Source: Patescibacteria group bacterium (GTDB taxonomy: Bacteria > Patescibacteriota > Microgenomatia > UBA1400 > PJMF01). Taken from it: a stretch of 35,068 bases of DNA. Shown here in pieces: positions 25,559-35,068 of the stretch (the stretch's first letter is position 1; every line of letters begins with the position of its first letter). A program made the position numbers and the translations under genes. The stretch spans positions 4,723-39,790 of the forward strand of contig JAHDXH010000008.1 in the NCBI GenBank assembly GCA_023382875.1, read 5' to 3'. The notes beneath the pieces are model-generated. The model made no database searches, was not told where the DNA came from, and saw only the letters and a program-made list of their open reading frames with translations.

Positions 25559-26444
25559 TTTTTTCAAAAGCTCGAAGCTTAGCACTTCTGGAGCGTGGGT
25601 TGTTTTGTACTTCTTCCTCACTAGGTTCGATGGCTTTTTTGGTCACTATTGTGCCAAAGCCTTTTTCTTCCCAGTTTCTAAACGCAACTTTGACTTGTCT
25701 GTCTTCGCCCTCATGAAAACCGATGGTAACTATTCGACTACCGCTATTAATGACTTTCAGAGCTTGTGGCAAGACGTGTTCGATATTTGCCAATTCATCA
25801 TTAACCACGATTCTTAAAGCTTGAAAAACTTTGGTAGCGGGGTGAGTTTTGCCTCGATATGATTTGTTTTTTTCTACCAACTTGACTAGGTCTTGGTTGG
25901 TGGAAATAAATTTGCCAGCTTTTCTTTGGGCGACAATGGCTTTGGCAATTTTCTTGGCTTCTAATTCCCCGCCGTATGTAGAAAAGACTTCAGTTAATTG
26001 TTTTTCAGATAAAAGAGCTAGTAAATCTTTGGCTTTGACTCCTAGGTTTTTGTCCATTCTCATGTCGAGCTCTCCTAATCCCGAAAAAGAAAAACCTCTT
26101 TCTTCACTCATGAGTTGATCGGTGCTGGTGCCAAAATCAAAAATCAAACCATCAATTTTTCCTTCAAGTTGATGAGCTTTAATGGTTTTTTCTAAGTTGG
26201 CAAAGTTTTCTTGAACCAAAACCAATTTGTGACTTGCTATTTCTGAAGCAAATTCTTCATTGCCCATTTCTATAGCTCGTTCATCAAAGTCAAAAGCTAA
26301 AACATATCCGTCTTTACTCAAAATATTTCTGGTATGACCTCCACCACCAAAGGTGGCATCAACGTACCAGCGATCAGCTTTGACATTTAATAGCTCAACA
26401 GCTTGGTTAAGAAAAACTGTAATGTGATTAGTTTTCATCTTCAA
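25539..26444 (-). CDS. rsmH: 16S rRNA (cytosine1402-N4)-methyltransferase RsmH/MraW
   Basis: VDATFGGGGHTRNIL, DGLIFDFGTSTDQLMSEERGFSF, HPATKVFQALRIVVNDEL. Confidence 0.95.
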   Translation of the reverse strand: MKMKTNHITVFLNQAVELLNVKADRWYVDATFGGGGHTRNILSKDGYVLAFDFDERAIEMGNEEFASEIASHKLVLVQENFANLEKTIKAHQLEGKIDGLIFDFGTSTDQLMSEERGFSFSGLGELDMRMDKNLGVKAKDLLALLSEKQLTEVFSTYGGELEAKKIAKAIVAQRKAGKFISTNQDLVKLVEKNKSYRGKTHPATKVFQALRIVVNDELANIEHVLPQALKVINSGSRIVTIGFHEGEDRQVKVAFRNWEEKGFGTIVTKKAIEPSEEEVQNNPRSRSAKLRAFEKNEKNIA

Positions 26445-26853
26445 TGCTTTCTGCGATCATTTCGGCATTTTTATCTAGTTGATCAAGATAGGCGTGGTAT
26501 TTGGTTTGATCCCAAATTTCTAGGTAGTTATAACTACCGACCACGACCACATCTTTTGATAATCCTGCTAAGTTGATCAAGTATTCGGGCAGCGAGACTC
26601 GACCATTAGCATCAACTGAGATTTCTTGAGCTTCATTCACCATTAATCTGACAAAATCTCGATTGCGTTTTTTTGTAAAAGAGCGATTGGCGATTTCTTC
26701 GATTTTTTCTAAGAAATCATTTTTTTTAAAAACAAAGAGTCCTCCGTCTAAACCTCGAGTAACAACCCAATCAGTTTCAACATCTCTAAACTTCTTGGGC
26801 AAAGAGACTCGACCTTTATCTTCTAATTTGTGATAATGTCGACCTATAAACAT
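26428..26853 (-). CDS. mraZ: Transcriptional regulator MraZ
   Basis: GRHYHKLEDKGRVSLPKKFRD..; DANGRVSLPEYLINLAGL; upstream of rsmH. Confidence 0.93.
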   Translation of the reverse strand: MFIGRHYHKLEDKGRVSLPKKFRDVETDWVVTRGLDGGLFVFKKNDFLEKIEEIANRSFTKKRNRDFVRLMVNEAQEISVDANGRVSLPEYLINLAGLSKDVVVVGSYNYLEIWDQTKYHAYLDQLDKNAEMIAESIEDEN

Positions 26854-26863
26854 TCTTTATTTA

Positions 26864-26899
26864 TCTCTTTACCATTTTTTACCACTTTCAGTAATTATA
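26864..26899 (-). promoter_or_regulatory. mraZ promoter -10 (TATAAT) with 10-bp-phased repeats (candidate MraZ box)
   Basis: Minus strand TATAATTACTG-AAAGTGGTAA-AAAATGGTAA-AGAGATAAAT-AAAGAATG. Confidence 0.55.
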
Positions 26900-26947
26900 T
26901 TCTCACTTGGAGGAAATAGAGTAAACCCCCAATTTGTTTCGGGTCAT

Positions 26948-26972
26948 AAAAAAACTCCACGAAAATGGAGTT
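26948..26972 (-). terminator. Intrinsic terminator (AACTCCA / TGGAGTT + T-run)
   Basis: 7-bp stem followed by a T-run on the minus strand, between mraZ (upstream) and the 27032-28270 gene on the minus strand side; A-rich on both sides. Confidence 0.5.
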
Positions 26973-27031
26973 AAAAAAATATTACAGGTCTATGATCAAT
27001 AGCTCTTTGGGTAACGAATTAAAAGAAAAAA

Positions 27032-28270
27032 TTATCTTTTAGTTTTGCGGGGGAGAAAGACTGTTTGTTTGGTGAAAAATAGCAGTGCTAAAACAAAAGG
27101 AGTAAAGGTAATGATCTTTTGCCACAATAAAACATTGCCATCGTAGTTGTTGTTCCATAAGAATGGCAAATAACGGAACATTGAGCTAATGCTTAAAACA
27201 ACGAGTGATTGCATCCAGATCTTGATCCATTTATTAGATCTGATTAACGGGATGAACGTTAATGACCATAGTAAATACCAAGGGTGAAATTGCTGGGATC
27301 TGGTCGTTAATAATGGCAAAAACATAACTAAAGAAGCTAGATACGGCCAGTTGTTAATGATGGAATCAAAGCGAGGGATGGTGTTAATTTTTGATCTAAT
27401 GGTAACAACTAACCAAATAGGTAATAGGGCGATAGTTGCTATTTTGACCCACATGGTCAGTAAGATTATGACCAAGGAAATAATTGCTTTCAGCCAAGGA
27501 ATTTTATTTTTGGAAGATTGGCTGAGGAAGAGTAAAGCGCCAATCGCTGGTGCCATCATCCATAGGTCGTTGTGTGAATTTGAAACAACCTCAATTAAGG
27601 TTAAAGGATTAAAAACTACCAAACTTAACCAAAGATATTTTTTTTCTTTACTATTTTTATAGTAGAAGTAAAGTAGTGCAAAAAGCGGTAATAGATTAAA
27701 AATTCTAAAACTTAGCCAGGTTGTGATAAATTTTCCCATGCCTAGGGTATAGGGGATTAGTGATAGATATGTCCAGCCATGGCCATATGGAGCCGTGGTG
27801 TGGGTGTTGTGCATGAATTTTGTCCACGGATCTTCAGGGAAATTTAAAGCTACTTGATAGTGTGGGTCAACGTGGTAAAAGCTGACCATTTTGGCATTAA
27901 AAATATAATTGAAAACATCGTAAGAGAGAGCGTTGTTGCTGATAAGAAGGGGCAAACAAAGCATCGTTAAAATCAATCCAAGCATTTTAAAACTAACCTT
28001 TTTAACTTTGAATAGTTGACTGCAGAAAACAAAAAACGCCCCAAAATTAAGGATCATTAGTCCAAAGTAGACCTGACTCAAGAGTTGTCGATTGTTGAAG
28101 AAAGTTCGCCACATGTAGCTTTGAAAATGCCAAAAAGTGGGATTTTGTGACAGAACTAAGTTTGGAGCAGTCAAGGAGTAGGAAAATACTGCGTATAAGC
28201 TAAGTGAGATGAAATAAAATAGTAAGCTTAGCCAGAGCCAGCGGTTTTTGTTGAAGTTAAACATGCTCAA
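27032..28270 (-). CDS. Multi-TM glycosyltransferase (GT87/mannosyltransferase-like)
   Basis: 412 aa, about 10 TM; YDVFNYIFNAKMVSFYHVDPH, NSHNDLWMM. Confidence 0.6.
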   Translation of the reverse strand: MSMFNFNKNRWLWLSLLFYFISLSLYAVFSYSLTAPNLVLSQNPTFWHFQSYMWRTFFNNRQLLSQVYFGLMILNFGAFFVFCSQLFKVKKVSFKMLGLILTMLCLPLLISNNALSYDVFNYIFNAKMVSFYHVDPHYQVALNFPEDPWTKFMHNTHTTAPYGHGWTYLSLIPYTLGMGKFITTWLSFRIFNLLPLFALLYFYYKNSKEKKYLWLSLVVFNPLTLIEVVSNSHNDLWMMAPAIGALLFLSQSSKNKIPWLKAIISLVIILLTMWVKIATIALLPIWLVVTIRSKINTIPRFDSIINNWPYLASLVMFLPLLTTRSQQFHPWYLLWSLTFIPLIRSNKWIKIWMQSLVVLSISSMFRYLPFLWNNNYDGNVLLWQKIITFTPFVLALLFFTKQTVFLPRKTKR

Positions 28271-29013
28271 TATTTGCCACTAAAATCAGCAATTCTGACT
28301 TTGATAATGTCAGCCAACATTCTTAAAGAATCTTTAATTGGACTGACGCGATCAGTTTCATTATGATGCCAAACAATCGGTACTTCTTGGATTTTGTAGC
28401 CATTTTTACGAGCTAAGTATAAAGCTTCTACATCGAATGCTCCTGTAAAGGCGTCTTGTCGTTCTTTACTTCGTCCATAGACCACGAGCTTGGAGAAAAT
28501 TTCCTGACAAGCATCGCGACGGAAAAGTTTGAATCCACATTGTGTATCGTAAATGCCGGGAATAGCTAGAGTTTGGACCAGGATATTAAAGCCTTTGCCC
28601 ATAATATGTCTATGAAGTGGTTCTTTATCTCTTCTAGCACCGGCAATTTCTCTTGATCCAATAATTACCTGGTGAGTTTTTTCAAAGGTTAAAAGTTTTT
28701 CAATTTCTGAAAGAGGAGTGGATTGATCAAAGTCGGTGAATAAAATCCATTCGCCGGTAGCTTTGAGCATACCCGATTGGACCGTGGGTCCTTTGCCAGC
28801 GTGAATATTTTCTACAACTTTAATTCTTTTATCTTTTTTTGCAAATTCATAGAGTTTCTCGGTGGTACCATCAGTAGAGCCATCGTCACTCAAGAGAACT
28901 TCCCATTCATAGGTTTGCTTCTTGAGGTAATCTACAACCTGATCAAGCACGTTGCGTTTGATATTTTTTAACTCATTATAGGAAGGGATGACGACTGAGA
29001 GAAAAGGTTTCAT
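28267..29013 (-). CDS. GT2 glycosyltransferase (dolichyl-phosphate glucosyltransferase-like)
   Basis: LSVVIPSYNELKNI, LLSDDGSTDGT, LFTDFDQSTPLSEIEKL, YDTQCGFKLFRRDA. Confidence 0.85.
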   Translation of the reverse strand: MKPFLSVVIPSYNELKNIKRNVLDQVVDYLKKQTYEWEVLLSDDGSTDGTTEKLYEFAKKDKRIKVVENIHAGKGPTVQSGMLKATGEWILFTDFDQSTPLSEIEKLLTFEKTHQVIIGSREIAGARRDKEPLHRHIMGKGFNILVQTLAIPGIYDTQCGFKLFRRDACQEIFSKLVVYGRSKERQDAFTGAFDVEALYLARKNGYKIQEVPIVWHHNETDRVSPIKDSLRMLADIIKVRIADFSGKY

Positions 29014-29014
29014 A

Positions 29015-30565
29015 TCATTTCTTTAAGACAGTAATTTCGGGTCCATTCTCAACATTATATACTTCTTTAGGTGTTTTGTTGGGAAAGACTACTATTTCAT
29101 AAATAGGTTCATCGGTGACTTTGGGTGACTTTTTCTCTTCATTGATAATAAAGAGTGTTTCGGTTTCACCGCGCTTTTCGATAGGGAGTGGAGGTTTGTC
29201 GCTGACTTCTAAATAGTAACGGTAGCTTTGACCATCGATATCTCTAGATTCAGACAGAAGAACGATGTTGTATTTTTCTCCTGGGGCAACTTTATCAAGA
29301 ATGGCTTGACTTGTGCGTTTAACATCGCTAATTGACCAACCTTGGGTTTTGAGGTGATAACGAGGAATATTCCAAGCCAAAAAGCCAAACAAGAATACCA
29401 TTGCCACTACTTTGGACATAAAGTAACGATTGGTCAGTGCAGCAATAACAATGCCAAAAGTTAAAAACGAAATTGGAAATAAATAGGCGATGTAGTGGTC
29501 AAAGATGGTGTGACCGTAAAAAGCTGTACCAATAATGCCAACCAGCAAGTAAGACAAAATGACCATTTCGCCATCGAAATTGTCACCTCTTAATTTGAAT
29601 TTTTCATGATTAATGATCAAAGCGATAATAGTAATAGCAAAAATTGCTAAGAGCCAAGTATTGAGATTTCTATTCTTGCCCAAGCTGATTTCAAACAAGA
29701 TATGCATTCCTCGACCATGGGTTTCTTTGATAACTTTTTGCGCTTTTTGAATAAGAGGCAACTCTGAGTTTTGAGCAAAGTTTTCCTCTCCTGTAATCAT
29801 GTTGGCAAAAGCTTTGGCATTAAGATTGTCATGTCTTGAGTCAAAAAGAATTTGGGGTGTTAACGAGGCAAAGAAAATTAAGGCAGAAACTAAGGTGACG
29901 GCGCCCAACTCGAAAAGTTTTTTGGTTTTTTTTCTAAATGTGAAGAGTTGCCACAACCAGATTAAGCCTGCTCCTCCGGCGCTAAGCAGAGTCAAATAGT
30001 GAAGTTGAATAATAATGGAGAAACAAAGTGAAACTAAAATCCAGTAGCGAGGTGATTTTTTGAGGGCTTGATAAGTGAAAAAGACCATCAATAAAGAAAC
30101 CAGTGGAGCTGGGTTGGGATTCCAGCTGAATCTAGTGTTATTAACGACAGTGCTGGAGAGAGCAAAAAAAACTGTACCAATGATAGCTGCTTTTTCGCCA
30201 ACCATTTTTTTACCCAAGAAGTACATCAAGAACATGGCAATAATTCCCAAGAAGGCAACGCCGTAAGCAGGTCCGACAGGAGATGGGTAACTCAATAAAA
30301 GCCAAGGTGCCATGAAATAGTAGTAAAGTGGACCAAGATATAGGTTACCGACGCTAGTCACAGGTCCAATAAAAACAGGGTCAAAATCTTTGATAATTCT
30401 TTTGACAATCATGACATCTCTGCCTTGATCGCCCAAAAACATCATTGAACCAGGAATATTGTAAAGTCTAAGAAAAATGCCGACAGCAAAAATAGCAACT
30501 AAAAGCCAGTGTTTTGGTTTGAATTGAGTCAGGGCTTTGGCCAGCTTCATTTTTTCTTTTTCCAA
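29015..30565 (-). CDS. Multi-TM glycosyltransferase (GT39/PMT-like)
   Basis: 516 aa; FLRLYNIPGSMMFLGDQGRDVMIVKRII, GPLYYYFMAP. Confidence 0.75.
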   Translation of the reverse strand: MEKEKMKLAKALTQFKPKHWLLVAIFAVGIFLRLYNIPGSMMFLGDQGRDVMIVKRIIKDFDPVFIGPVTSVGNLYLGPLYYYFMAPWLLLSYPSPVGPAYGVAFLGIIAMFLMYFLGKKMVGEKAAIIGTVFFALSSTVVNNTRFSWNPNPAPLVSLLMVFFTYQALKKSPRYWILVSLCFSIIIQLHYLTLLSAGGAGLIWLWQLFTFRKKTKKLFELGAVTLVSALIFFASLTPQILFDSRHDNLNAKAFANMITGEENFAQNSELPLIQKAQKVIKETHGRGMHILFEISLGKNRNLNTWLLAIFAITIIALIINHEKFKLRGDNFDGEMVILSYLLVGIIGTAFYGHTIFDHYIAYLFPISFLTFGIVIAALTNRYFMSKVVAMVFLFGFLAWNIPRYHLKTQGWSISDVKRTSQAILDKVAPGEKYNIVLLSESRDIDGQSYRYYLEVSDKPPLPIEKRGETETLFIINEEKKSPKVTDEPIYEIVVFPNKTPKEVYNVENGPEITVLKK

Positions 30566-31734
30566 ATGAACTTGTTATAGGCAAAGAAGTTCCAGAAAAG
30601 TCCGATGAAAATACCTATCACAGCAAAGATTAAACCAGTATCAATTTTCATGCCAATAATTGGTAGGGTGAATAAATGTCTAAGTCCAAATATAAATTCG
30701 CCCAAAGAATTAATGACTAATTGGATCAAGATGGATCCTACTGAAGCCAAATTAAATTGAATGAATTTGCTAGGAACTTGCGAAGCTTCGAGTTTGCGAT
30801 CAGAAAAAGTCCATAAATTGTTTAGAACAAAGTTGGAAATAATGGCACATTCAATACTGAGTAAGGTGGCCAATAAGAAACTGGTCAAAAACAACAAGCT
30901 AAAGTCAGGCAAAATCTGGCGGATGATAGTCAAACTGAGTAATTGAACCAAAGTGCCTACACCGCCAACAAAAGCAAACTTAAAGATGCGATTATTGAGA
31001 ATTTCATCAATTCTGACTTTCAAGATATAGAGTAGAGTATTTTTAATATATTCGTTGCCGAGTTTGGAAACGCCTTCAGTACGATCCACAAACTTAAAAG
31101 GAACTTCGGTCACTTTGTAGCCTTTACGCACGGCTTTATGTAAAAATCCGATTTGGAAGGTATAGCCCATAAATCTCTCCGAGTTAAGCTCATCTTTGAC
31201 TGATTCATAGACAGGTTTGGTAATGGCACGATAGCCGCCAGTCCAATCTCTAATTCTAAAGTCAGTTAAAACCGTCATGATAATCAGGTTGCCAACCACA
31301 CTTAAAAATTTACGGTAAACACCCCAGTCATCAGGAATACCGCCACCACTAATATATCTCGAACCCAAAACCATATCATATCCAGCATCAATCTTGTCTA
31401 AAAACAAAGGAATTTTAGTAGCATCATGTGAAAGATCAGCGTCAAATTCAAAGGCCACATCAGCTTTTAAAGGACCAAAAACTTCCGCCATACCTCTTAG
31501 ATAGGCGCCACCAAGTCCAGCTTTTTGCTTATTAATGACCAAGTGAAGATTGTGCTGGGTTTTTTGAAGTTTTTGAACTATCTCGTAGGTTTTGTCTGGA
31601 CTAGTATCGTCTACGACGAGAATTTCCATTTTCCAACTTTTAATACCAGCGAAAACTTCTTGAAGCTTGTTTATGACTCGCTCAATATTCTTGCTTTCGT
31701 TATAGGTGGGTAAAATGATAACAGCTGTTTTCAT
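30547..31734 (-). CDS. Dolichol-phosphate mannosyltransferase-like GT2 fused to a GtrA-like membrane domain
   Basis: VIILPTYNESKNIERVI, LVVDDTSPDKT, FEFDADLSHDATKIP; C-terminal FKFAFVGGVGTLVQLL..ISNFVLNNLWTFSDR. Confidence 0.88.
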   Translation of the reverse strand: MKTAVIILPTYNESKNIERVINKLQEVFAGIKSWKMEILVVDDTSPDKTYEIVQKLQKTQHNLHLVINKQKAGLGGAYLRGMAEVFGPLKADVAFEFDADLSHDATKIPLFLDKIDAGYDMVLGSRYISGGGIPDDWGVYRKFLSVVGNLIIMTVLTDFRIRDWTGGYRAITKPVYESVKDELNSERFMGYTFQIGFLHKAVRKGYKVTEVPFKFVDRTEGVSKLGNEYIKNTLLYILKVRIDEILNNRIFKFAFVGGVGTLVQLLSLTIIRQILPDFSLLFLTSFLLATLLSIECAIISNFVLNNLWTFSDRKLEASQVPSKFIQFNLASVGSILIQLVINSLGEFIFGLRHLFTLPIIGMKIDTGLIFAVIGIFIGLFWNFFAYNKFIWKKKK

Positions 31735-31741
31735 GTTTTGA

Positions 31742-32722
31742 TTATGACTCCGATTTAGCTTCGTTTTCCAGTTCAGATTTAACCATAATCTCAACTAGCT
31801 GCTCGAAGGTAACTGTTGGCTCCCATTTTAAAACTCTTTTAGCTTTGCCAGGATCACCGATTAGCAAATCAACTTCTGCTGGGCGATCATATTTGGGATT
31901 GTGTTGATAGTATTGTTCCCAACTACCTGGTAATCCTGCCGCTCTGCAGGCAATTTCCAAGAATTCTTTGACTGAGTGTGTTTCGCCGGTGGCGACTACG
32001 TAGTCATCTGGTTTGTCCTGTTGGAGCATTAACCACATTGCTTCAACATAATCTTTGGCATAACCCCAGTCGCGTTTGGCATCAAGATTGCCTAATTCGA
32101 CAAACTTTTGTTTGCCTAATTTAATTCTGGCGACGGCATTAGCGACTTTTCTGGTTACAAATTCTAAGCCACGGCGTGGTGACTCGTGGTTGAACAAGAT
32201 TCCAGAAACTGCAAACATATCGAATGATTCGCGGTAATTAACAGTAATCCAATGTCCATAAACCTTGGCTACACCGTAAGGTGAGCGAGGATAAAAAGGA
32301 GTAGTTTCTGTTTGGGGAACTTCCATGACTTTACCAAACATTTCTGATGAGCTGGCTTGATAAAACTTAGCGTTAGGACAAGCTAAACGCATGGCTTCAA
32401 GAACGCGCACCACGCCAAGAGCTGTAAATTCACCCGTCAAAACAGGTTGTTCCCAACTTGCCTTAACAAATGATTGAGCAGCTAAGTTATAAATTTCGTC
32501 TGGCTGAATTTCTTTAAAAGCATTGGTTAACGAATGTTGATCAATCAAGTCTCCAGAAACCAATTCGAGGTTGGGGTGGTGAATAATTTGCTTAATTCTT
32601 TCGAAGTTTTGAGTACTAGTTCTTCTGGTTAAACCGTAAACTTTGTAGCCCTTTTCGAGAAGGAGTTCTGCTAAATATGAACCGTCTTGGCCGGTAATAC
32701 CAGTGATGAAAGCTTTTTTCAT
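31742..32722 (-). CDS. gmd: GDP-mannose 4,6-dehydratase
   Basis: [68 protein letters not shown]. Confidence 0.93.
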   Translation of the reverse strand: MKKAFITGITGQDGSYLAELLLEKGYKVYGLTRRTSTQNFERIKQIIHHPNLELVSGDLIDQHSLTNAFKEIQPDEIYNLAAQSFVKASWEQPVLTGEFTALGVVRVLEAMRLACPNAKFYQASSSEMFGKVMEVPQTETTPFYPRSPYGVAKVYGHWITVNYRESFDMFAVSGILFNHESPRRGLEFVTRKVANAVARIKLGKQKFVELGNLDAKRDWGYAKDYVEAMWLMLQQDKPDDYVVATGETHSVKEFLEIACRAAGLPGSWEQYYQHNPKYDRPAEVDLLIGDPGKAKRVLKWEPTVTFEQLVEIMVKSELENEAKSES

Positions 32723-33681
32723 GTTTGGCTTCTAAAATAATTTAGTGTTCTTGTTAATGTTTGATCGATAGGAATTGTAGGATGCCAACCTAAGGCAACA
32801 ATTTTAGAGTTGTCAGCCACAATGAAATGATTATCGACTGGTCTCATTCTAGCAGGATCTTCAACAACGTGAATCTTTACTTTGGCCATTCTGGTTAACT
32901 TCTCAAGCACATCTTTGACTTTGATGCCAAAACCTGAGCCAATATTATAAACTTCGCCAATTTCACCTTTAGTCATGAGAAGGTGGTAGGCTCGAACCAT
33001 GTCTTTGACGTCGGTAAAATCTCTAATTGCTTCGAGATTGCCAACTTTAAGAATGTCTTGTTGGTTTTTTTCAATTTTGGCAATTTGTGAGGCAAAAGCG
33101 GGGACAGCAAAGTTGGTTTTTTGTCTTTCGCCAATATGATTAAATGGCCTGGCTCTAATGATTTTTAAGCCTAAGACTGAATAAACGTAAGCCAACATAT
33201 CTTGTGTGGCTTTGGAGACAGCATAGGGATTATTTGGCTCGATAGCCGAAGTTTCTGATAATTTTTCTTCAGATTTTTTATATTGCTCGGCACTAGTAAT
33301 AACTAAAACCTTAGATTCTTTGGAGAATTTTTTGATGGCATCTAACACGTTGATTTGTAAATCAATGTTGTTTTGCATGATTTCTCGCATTTTTTCAAAA
33401 CTATTTTCAACGGTGGAAATCGAAGCGAGGTGGTAAACATGATCTGGTTGAAGATTCTTAATCAGATCTTCAACTTCTTTTTGATTGCTTAGGTCAAGTT
33501 TGTGAATATTTTCTTTAGGAATAAGATCGCCTAAAAAGTTGTCTCTGCCAGAGTGGCTAGTAACATGAATGTTTCTTTCTTTCTGTGAAAGCAAATATTC
33601 CACTAGATGTGTGCCAGCGAAGCCAGTGCCACCAGTAATCAAAATCACAGGGTTATTTCTTGTCATGCTTGAGTCAGCCAT
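32719..33681 (-). CDS. rmd: NAD-dependent epimerase/GDP-6-deoxy-D-mannose reductase-like
   Basis: [62 protein letters not shown]; adjacent to gmd. Confidence 0.85.
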   Translation of the reverse strand: MADSSMTRNNPVILITGGTGFAGTHLVEYLLSQKERNIHVTSHSGRDNFLGDLIPKENIHKLDLSNQKEVEDLIKNLQPDHVYHLASISTVENSFEKMREIMQNNIDLQINVLDAIKKFSKESKVLVITSAEQYKKSEEKLSETSAIEPNNPYAVSKATQDMLAYVYSVLGLKIIRARPFNHIGERQKTNFAVPAFASQIAKIEKNQQDILKVGNLEAIRDFTDVKDMVRAYHLLMTKGEIGEVYNIGSGFGIKVKDVLEKLTRMAKVKIHVVEDPARMRPVDNHFIVADNSKIVALGWHPTIPIDQTLTRTLNYFRSQT

Positions 33682-33697
33682 GATTAAAAGTATAGCA

Positions 33698-34348
33698 CTA
33701 TTTTTTGCGCTGTTGGTCTCGCCAATTGGCAATTTTAGTGTGATCACCAGATAATAATACATCTGGAACAGGCCAGTTATTGAAAGATTCTGGTCGGGTG
33801 TATTGGGGGTAAGCTAAATCTCCAGCTTGGTCATGAGATTCGTTTTTATTACTATCTTCGTTGCCAAGTGCTCCTGGAATTAATCTGATAATTGTATCTA
33901 AAATAACATTCGCTGCAGGTTCACCACCGGATAAAACATAATCACCAATTCTCATTTCCGCATCAACTAGGTTTTCAGCGACGCGCTCATCAACTCCTTC
34001 ATAGTGGCCGCAAATAATGGTGACTGACTCTAGTTTCACCAACTTTTTAGCCCAACTTTGATCAAAGCTTTGGCCCTTGGCTGAAGTTAAAATTATTTGT
34101 CTATCTTCTTGACCCTTTTTTAAACCTAAGCTCTCAAGAGCCAAAAAAATTGGTTCGACTTTCATCACCATTCCTGGTCCACCACCAAAAGGACGATCAT
34201 CGGTGGTTTTGTGTTTATCCTGAGCATACTGGCGAATATCAATGATATTTACTTTCACTAGGTTATTTTGCAGGGCTCGTTTGACAATGCTTTCATTCAA
34301 AACTGAATCAAAATAGTGGGGAAAGAGGGTCAAGATGTTGATAGTCAT
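33698..34348 (-). CDS. trmD: tRNA (guanine37-N1)-methyltransferase TrmD
   Basis: MTINILTLFPHYFDSVLNESIVKRA, DDRPFGGGPGMVMK, CGHYEGVDERV, IGDYVLSGGEPAA; ATG at 34348 just after TATAAT. Confidence 0.95.
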   Translation of the reverse strand: MTINILTLFPHYFDSVLNESIVKRALQNNLVKVNIIDIRQYAQDKHKTTDDRPFGGGPGMVMKVEPIFLALESLGLKKGQEDRQIILTSAKGQSFDQSWAKKLVKLESVTIICGHYEGVDERVAENLVDAEMRIGDYVLSGGEPAANVILDTIIRLIPGALGNEDSNKNESHDQAGDLAYPQYTRPESFNNWPVPDVLLSGDHTKIANWRDQQRKK

Positions 34349-34396
34349 AATCCTGATTATAGCCGAAAAGCTGTAATCTGGTACAATACACAGCCA

Positions 34397-34939
34397 ATGA
34401 GTAGTTCTAATCTGGTACACGAGCTATTTCCAGATCCAGCCAAAAGAGGATTGGTCATGGAGCCGGTGTGCTGGGATCTCGAATTTCATATTTGGCGATT
34501 ACTACTCAACTCGATTGCTACCAATACTTCTTTAGATCTCTTTTATTCTTCTGCCTTAGGTTTTCAAGATAAAAAACCCAGAATGAATCGTTCATTTCTT
34601 TTGCATAACTCTAAGTTTGCCAATCAAACTGTAGCAGTAACAGGTGAAACTCCAGGGGTGATAACTTACGATTTCCCACCAGACGATAAATACATTATGA
34701 GGGCAGTTTTGGCTGATAGCGCTCGTTTGAACAAAACAGCTATGTTGAGCTCATTGGACAAAAGTTCGGTTGCACCTCAGGTTAAAAATGAGCTTCTACC
34801 ACTTATTGAAAGCCAAGATCGAGACTGGTTTGCTAGTGTTTTTGTGGCGATGCTGCCACATGCAGGAGTAGGCTTGAACGTCGCAGAGCGAACTCAATTG
34901 ATGGGCAACTTGATTTGGTTTCGCGAATCTTTCCGCTAA
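34397..34939 (+). CDS. Hypothetical protein
   Basis: ATG 34397, 9 nt downstream of TACAAT (34382-34387); divergent from trmD. Confidence 0.6.
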   Translation: MSSSNLVHELFPDPAKRGLVMEPVCWDLEFHIWRLLLNSIATNTSLDLFYSSALGFQDKKPRMNRSFLLHNSKFANQTVAVTGETPGVITYDFPPDDKYIMRAVLADSARLNKTAMLSSLDKSSVAPQVKNELLPLIESQDRDWFASVFVAMLPHAGVGLNVAERTQLMGNLIWFRESFR

Positions 34940-34942
34940 GCA

Positions 34943-34971
34943 TTGAAAAAACTATCCTATAGTAGTATAAT
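34943..34971 (+). promoter_or_regulatory. Promoter TTGAAA-N17-TATAAT
   Basis: -35 at 34943-34948, -10 at 34966-34971; upstream of an SD (GGAGG 35000-35004) and ATG 35014. Confidence 0.65.
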
Positions 34972-35013
34972 GAAGATGTAGTCCTATTTTTGTTTTGATG
35001 GAGGTTTTTCCAA

Positions 35014-35068
35014 ATGGTTGCATCGACTACGCAGACGTGGACACAGGTTCCAACCTACGACTTGCTGA
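35014..35068 (+). CDS. 5' end of an unidentified CDS (truncated by window edge)
   Basis: GGAGG RBS, ATG, MVASTTQTWTQVPTYDLL.. Confidence 0.5.
   Translation, partial: MVASTTQTWTQVPTYDLL

Noticed and set aside
1-35068. CRISPR array, IS element, intein or group I/II intron
   Set aside because: No regularly spaced direct repeats, no transposase or reverse-transcriptase-like ORF, and recA is a normal-length 350 aa without insertion.

Overview
This AT-rich 35 kb window looks like a compact Candidate-Phyla-Radiation (Patescibacteria/Microgenomates-like) chromosome segment; the taxonomic guess is inference from gene content and protein style. Housekeeping genes include an alanine racemase with an N-terminal HTH (running off the left edge), secG, RNase Y, recA, aspS, rmuC and trmD. 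There is a mur cluster (murE-like, yvcK, murC, murB, murA, mraY), a dcw fragment (mraZ, rsmH, ftsL-like, PBP/ftsI) and a surface-glycosylation cluster (gmd, rmd, GT2, GT2-GtrA, GT39/GT87-like). RNA genes read from the sequence are tRNA-Pro(GGG), a complete tmRNA on the minus strand (11233-11647) with a deduced 33-aa tag, and a T-box leader before aspS whose GAC codon sits in the terminal loop of a very short Stem I. Other points of interest: an HTH-Alr fusion with a promoter-overlapping palindrome, many TATAAT-like boxes 6-10 nt upstream of start codons (leaderless mRNAs), MurA with Cys115 replaced by Asp, AspRS lacking the GAD insertion, an RNase Y without a TM anchor but with a ~185-nt leader, a sortase-like protein lacking catalytic residues, and a GC-rich self-contained cassette beside a structured RNA-like island at 7.26-7.96 kb. 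No CRISPR array, transposon or rRNA was recognised.
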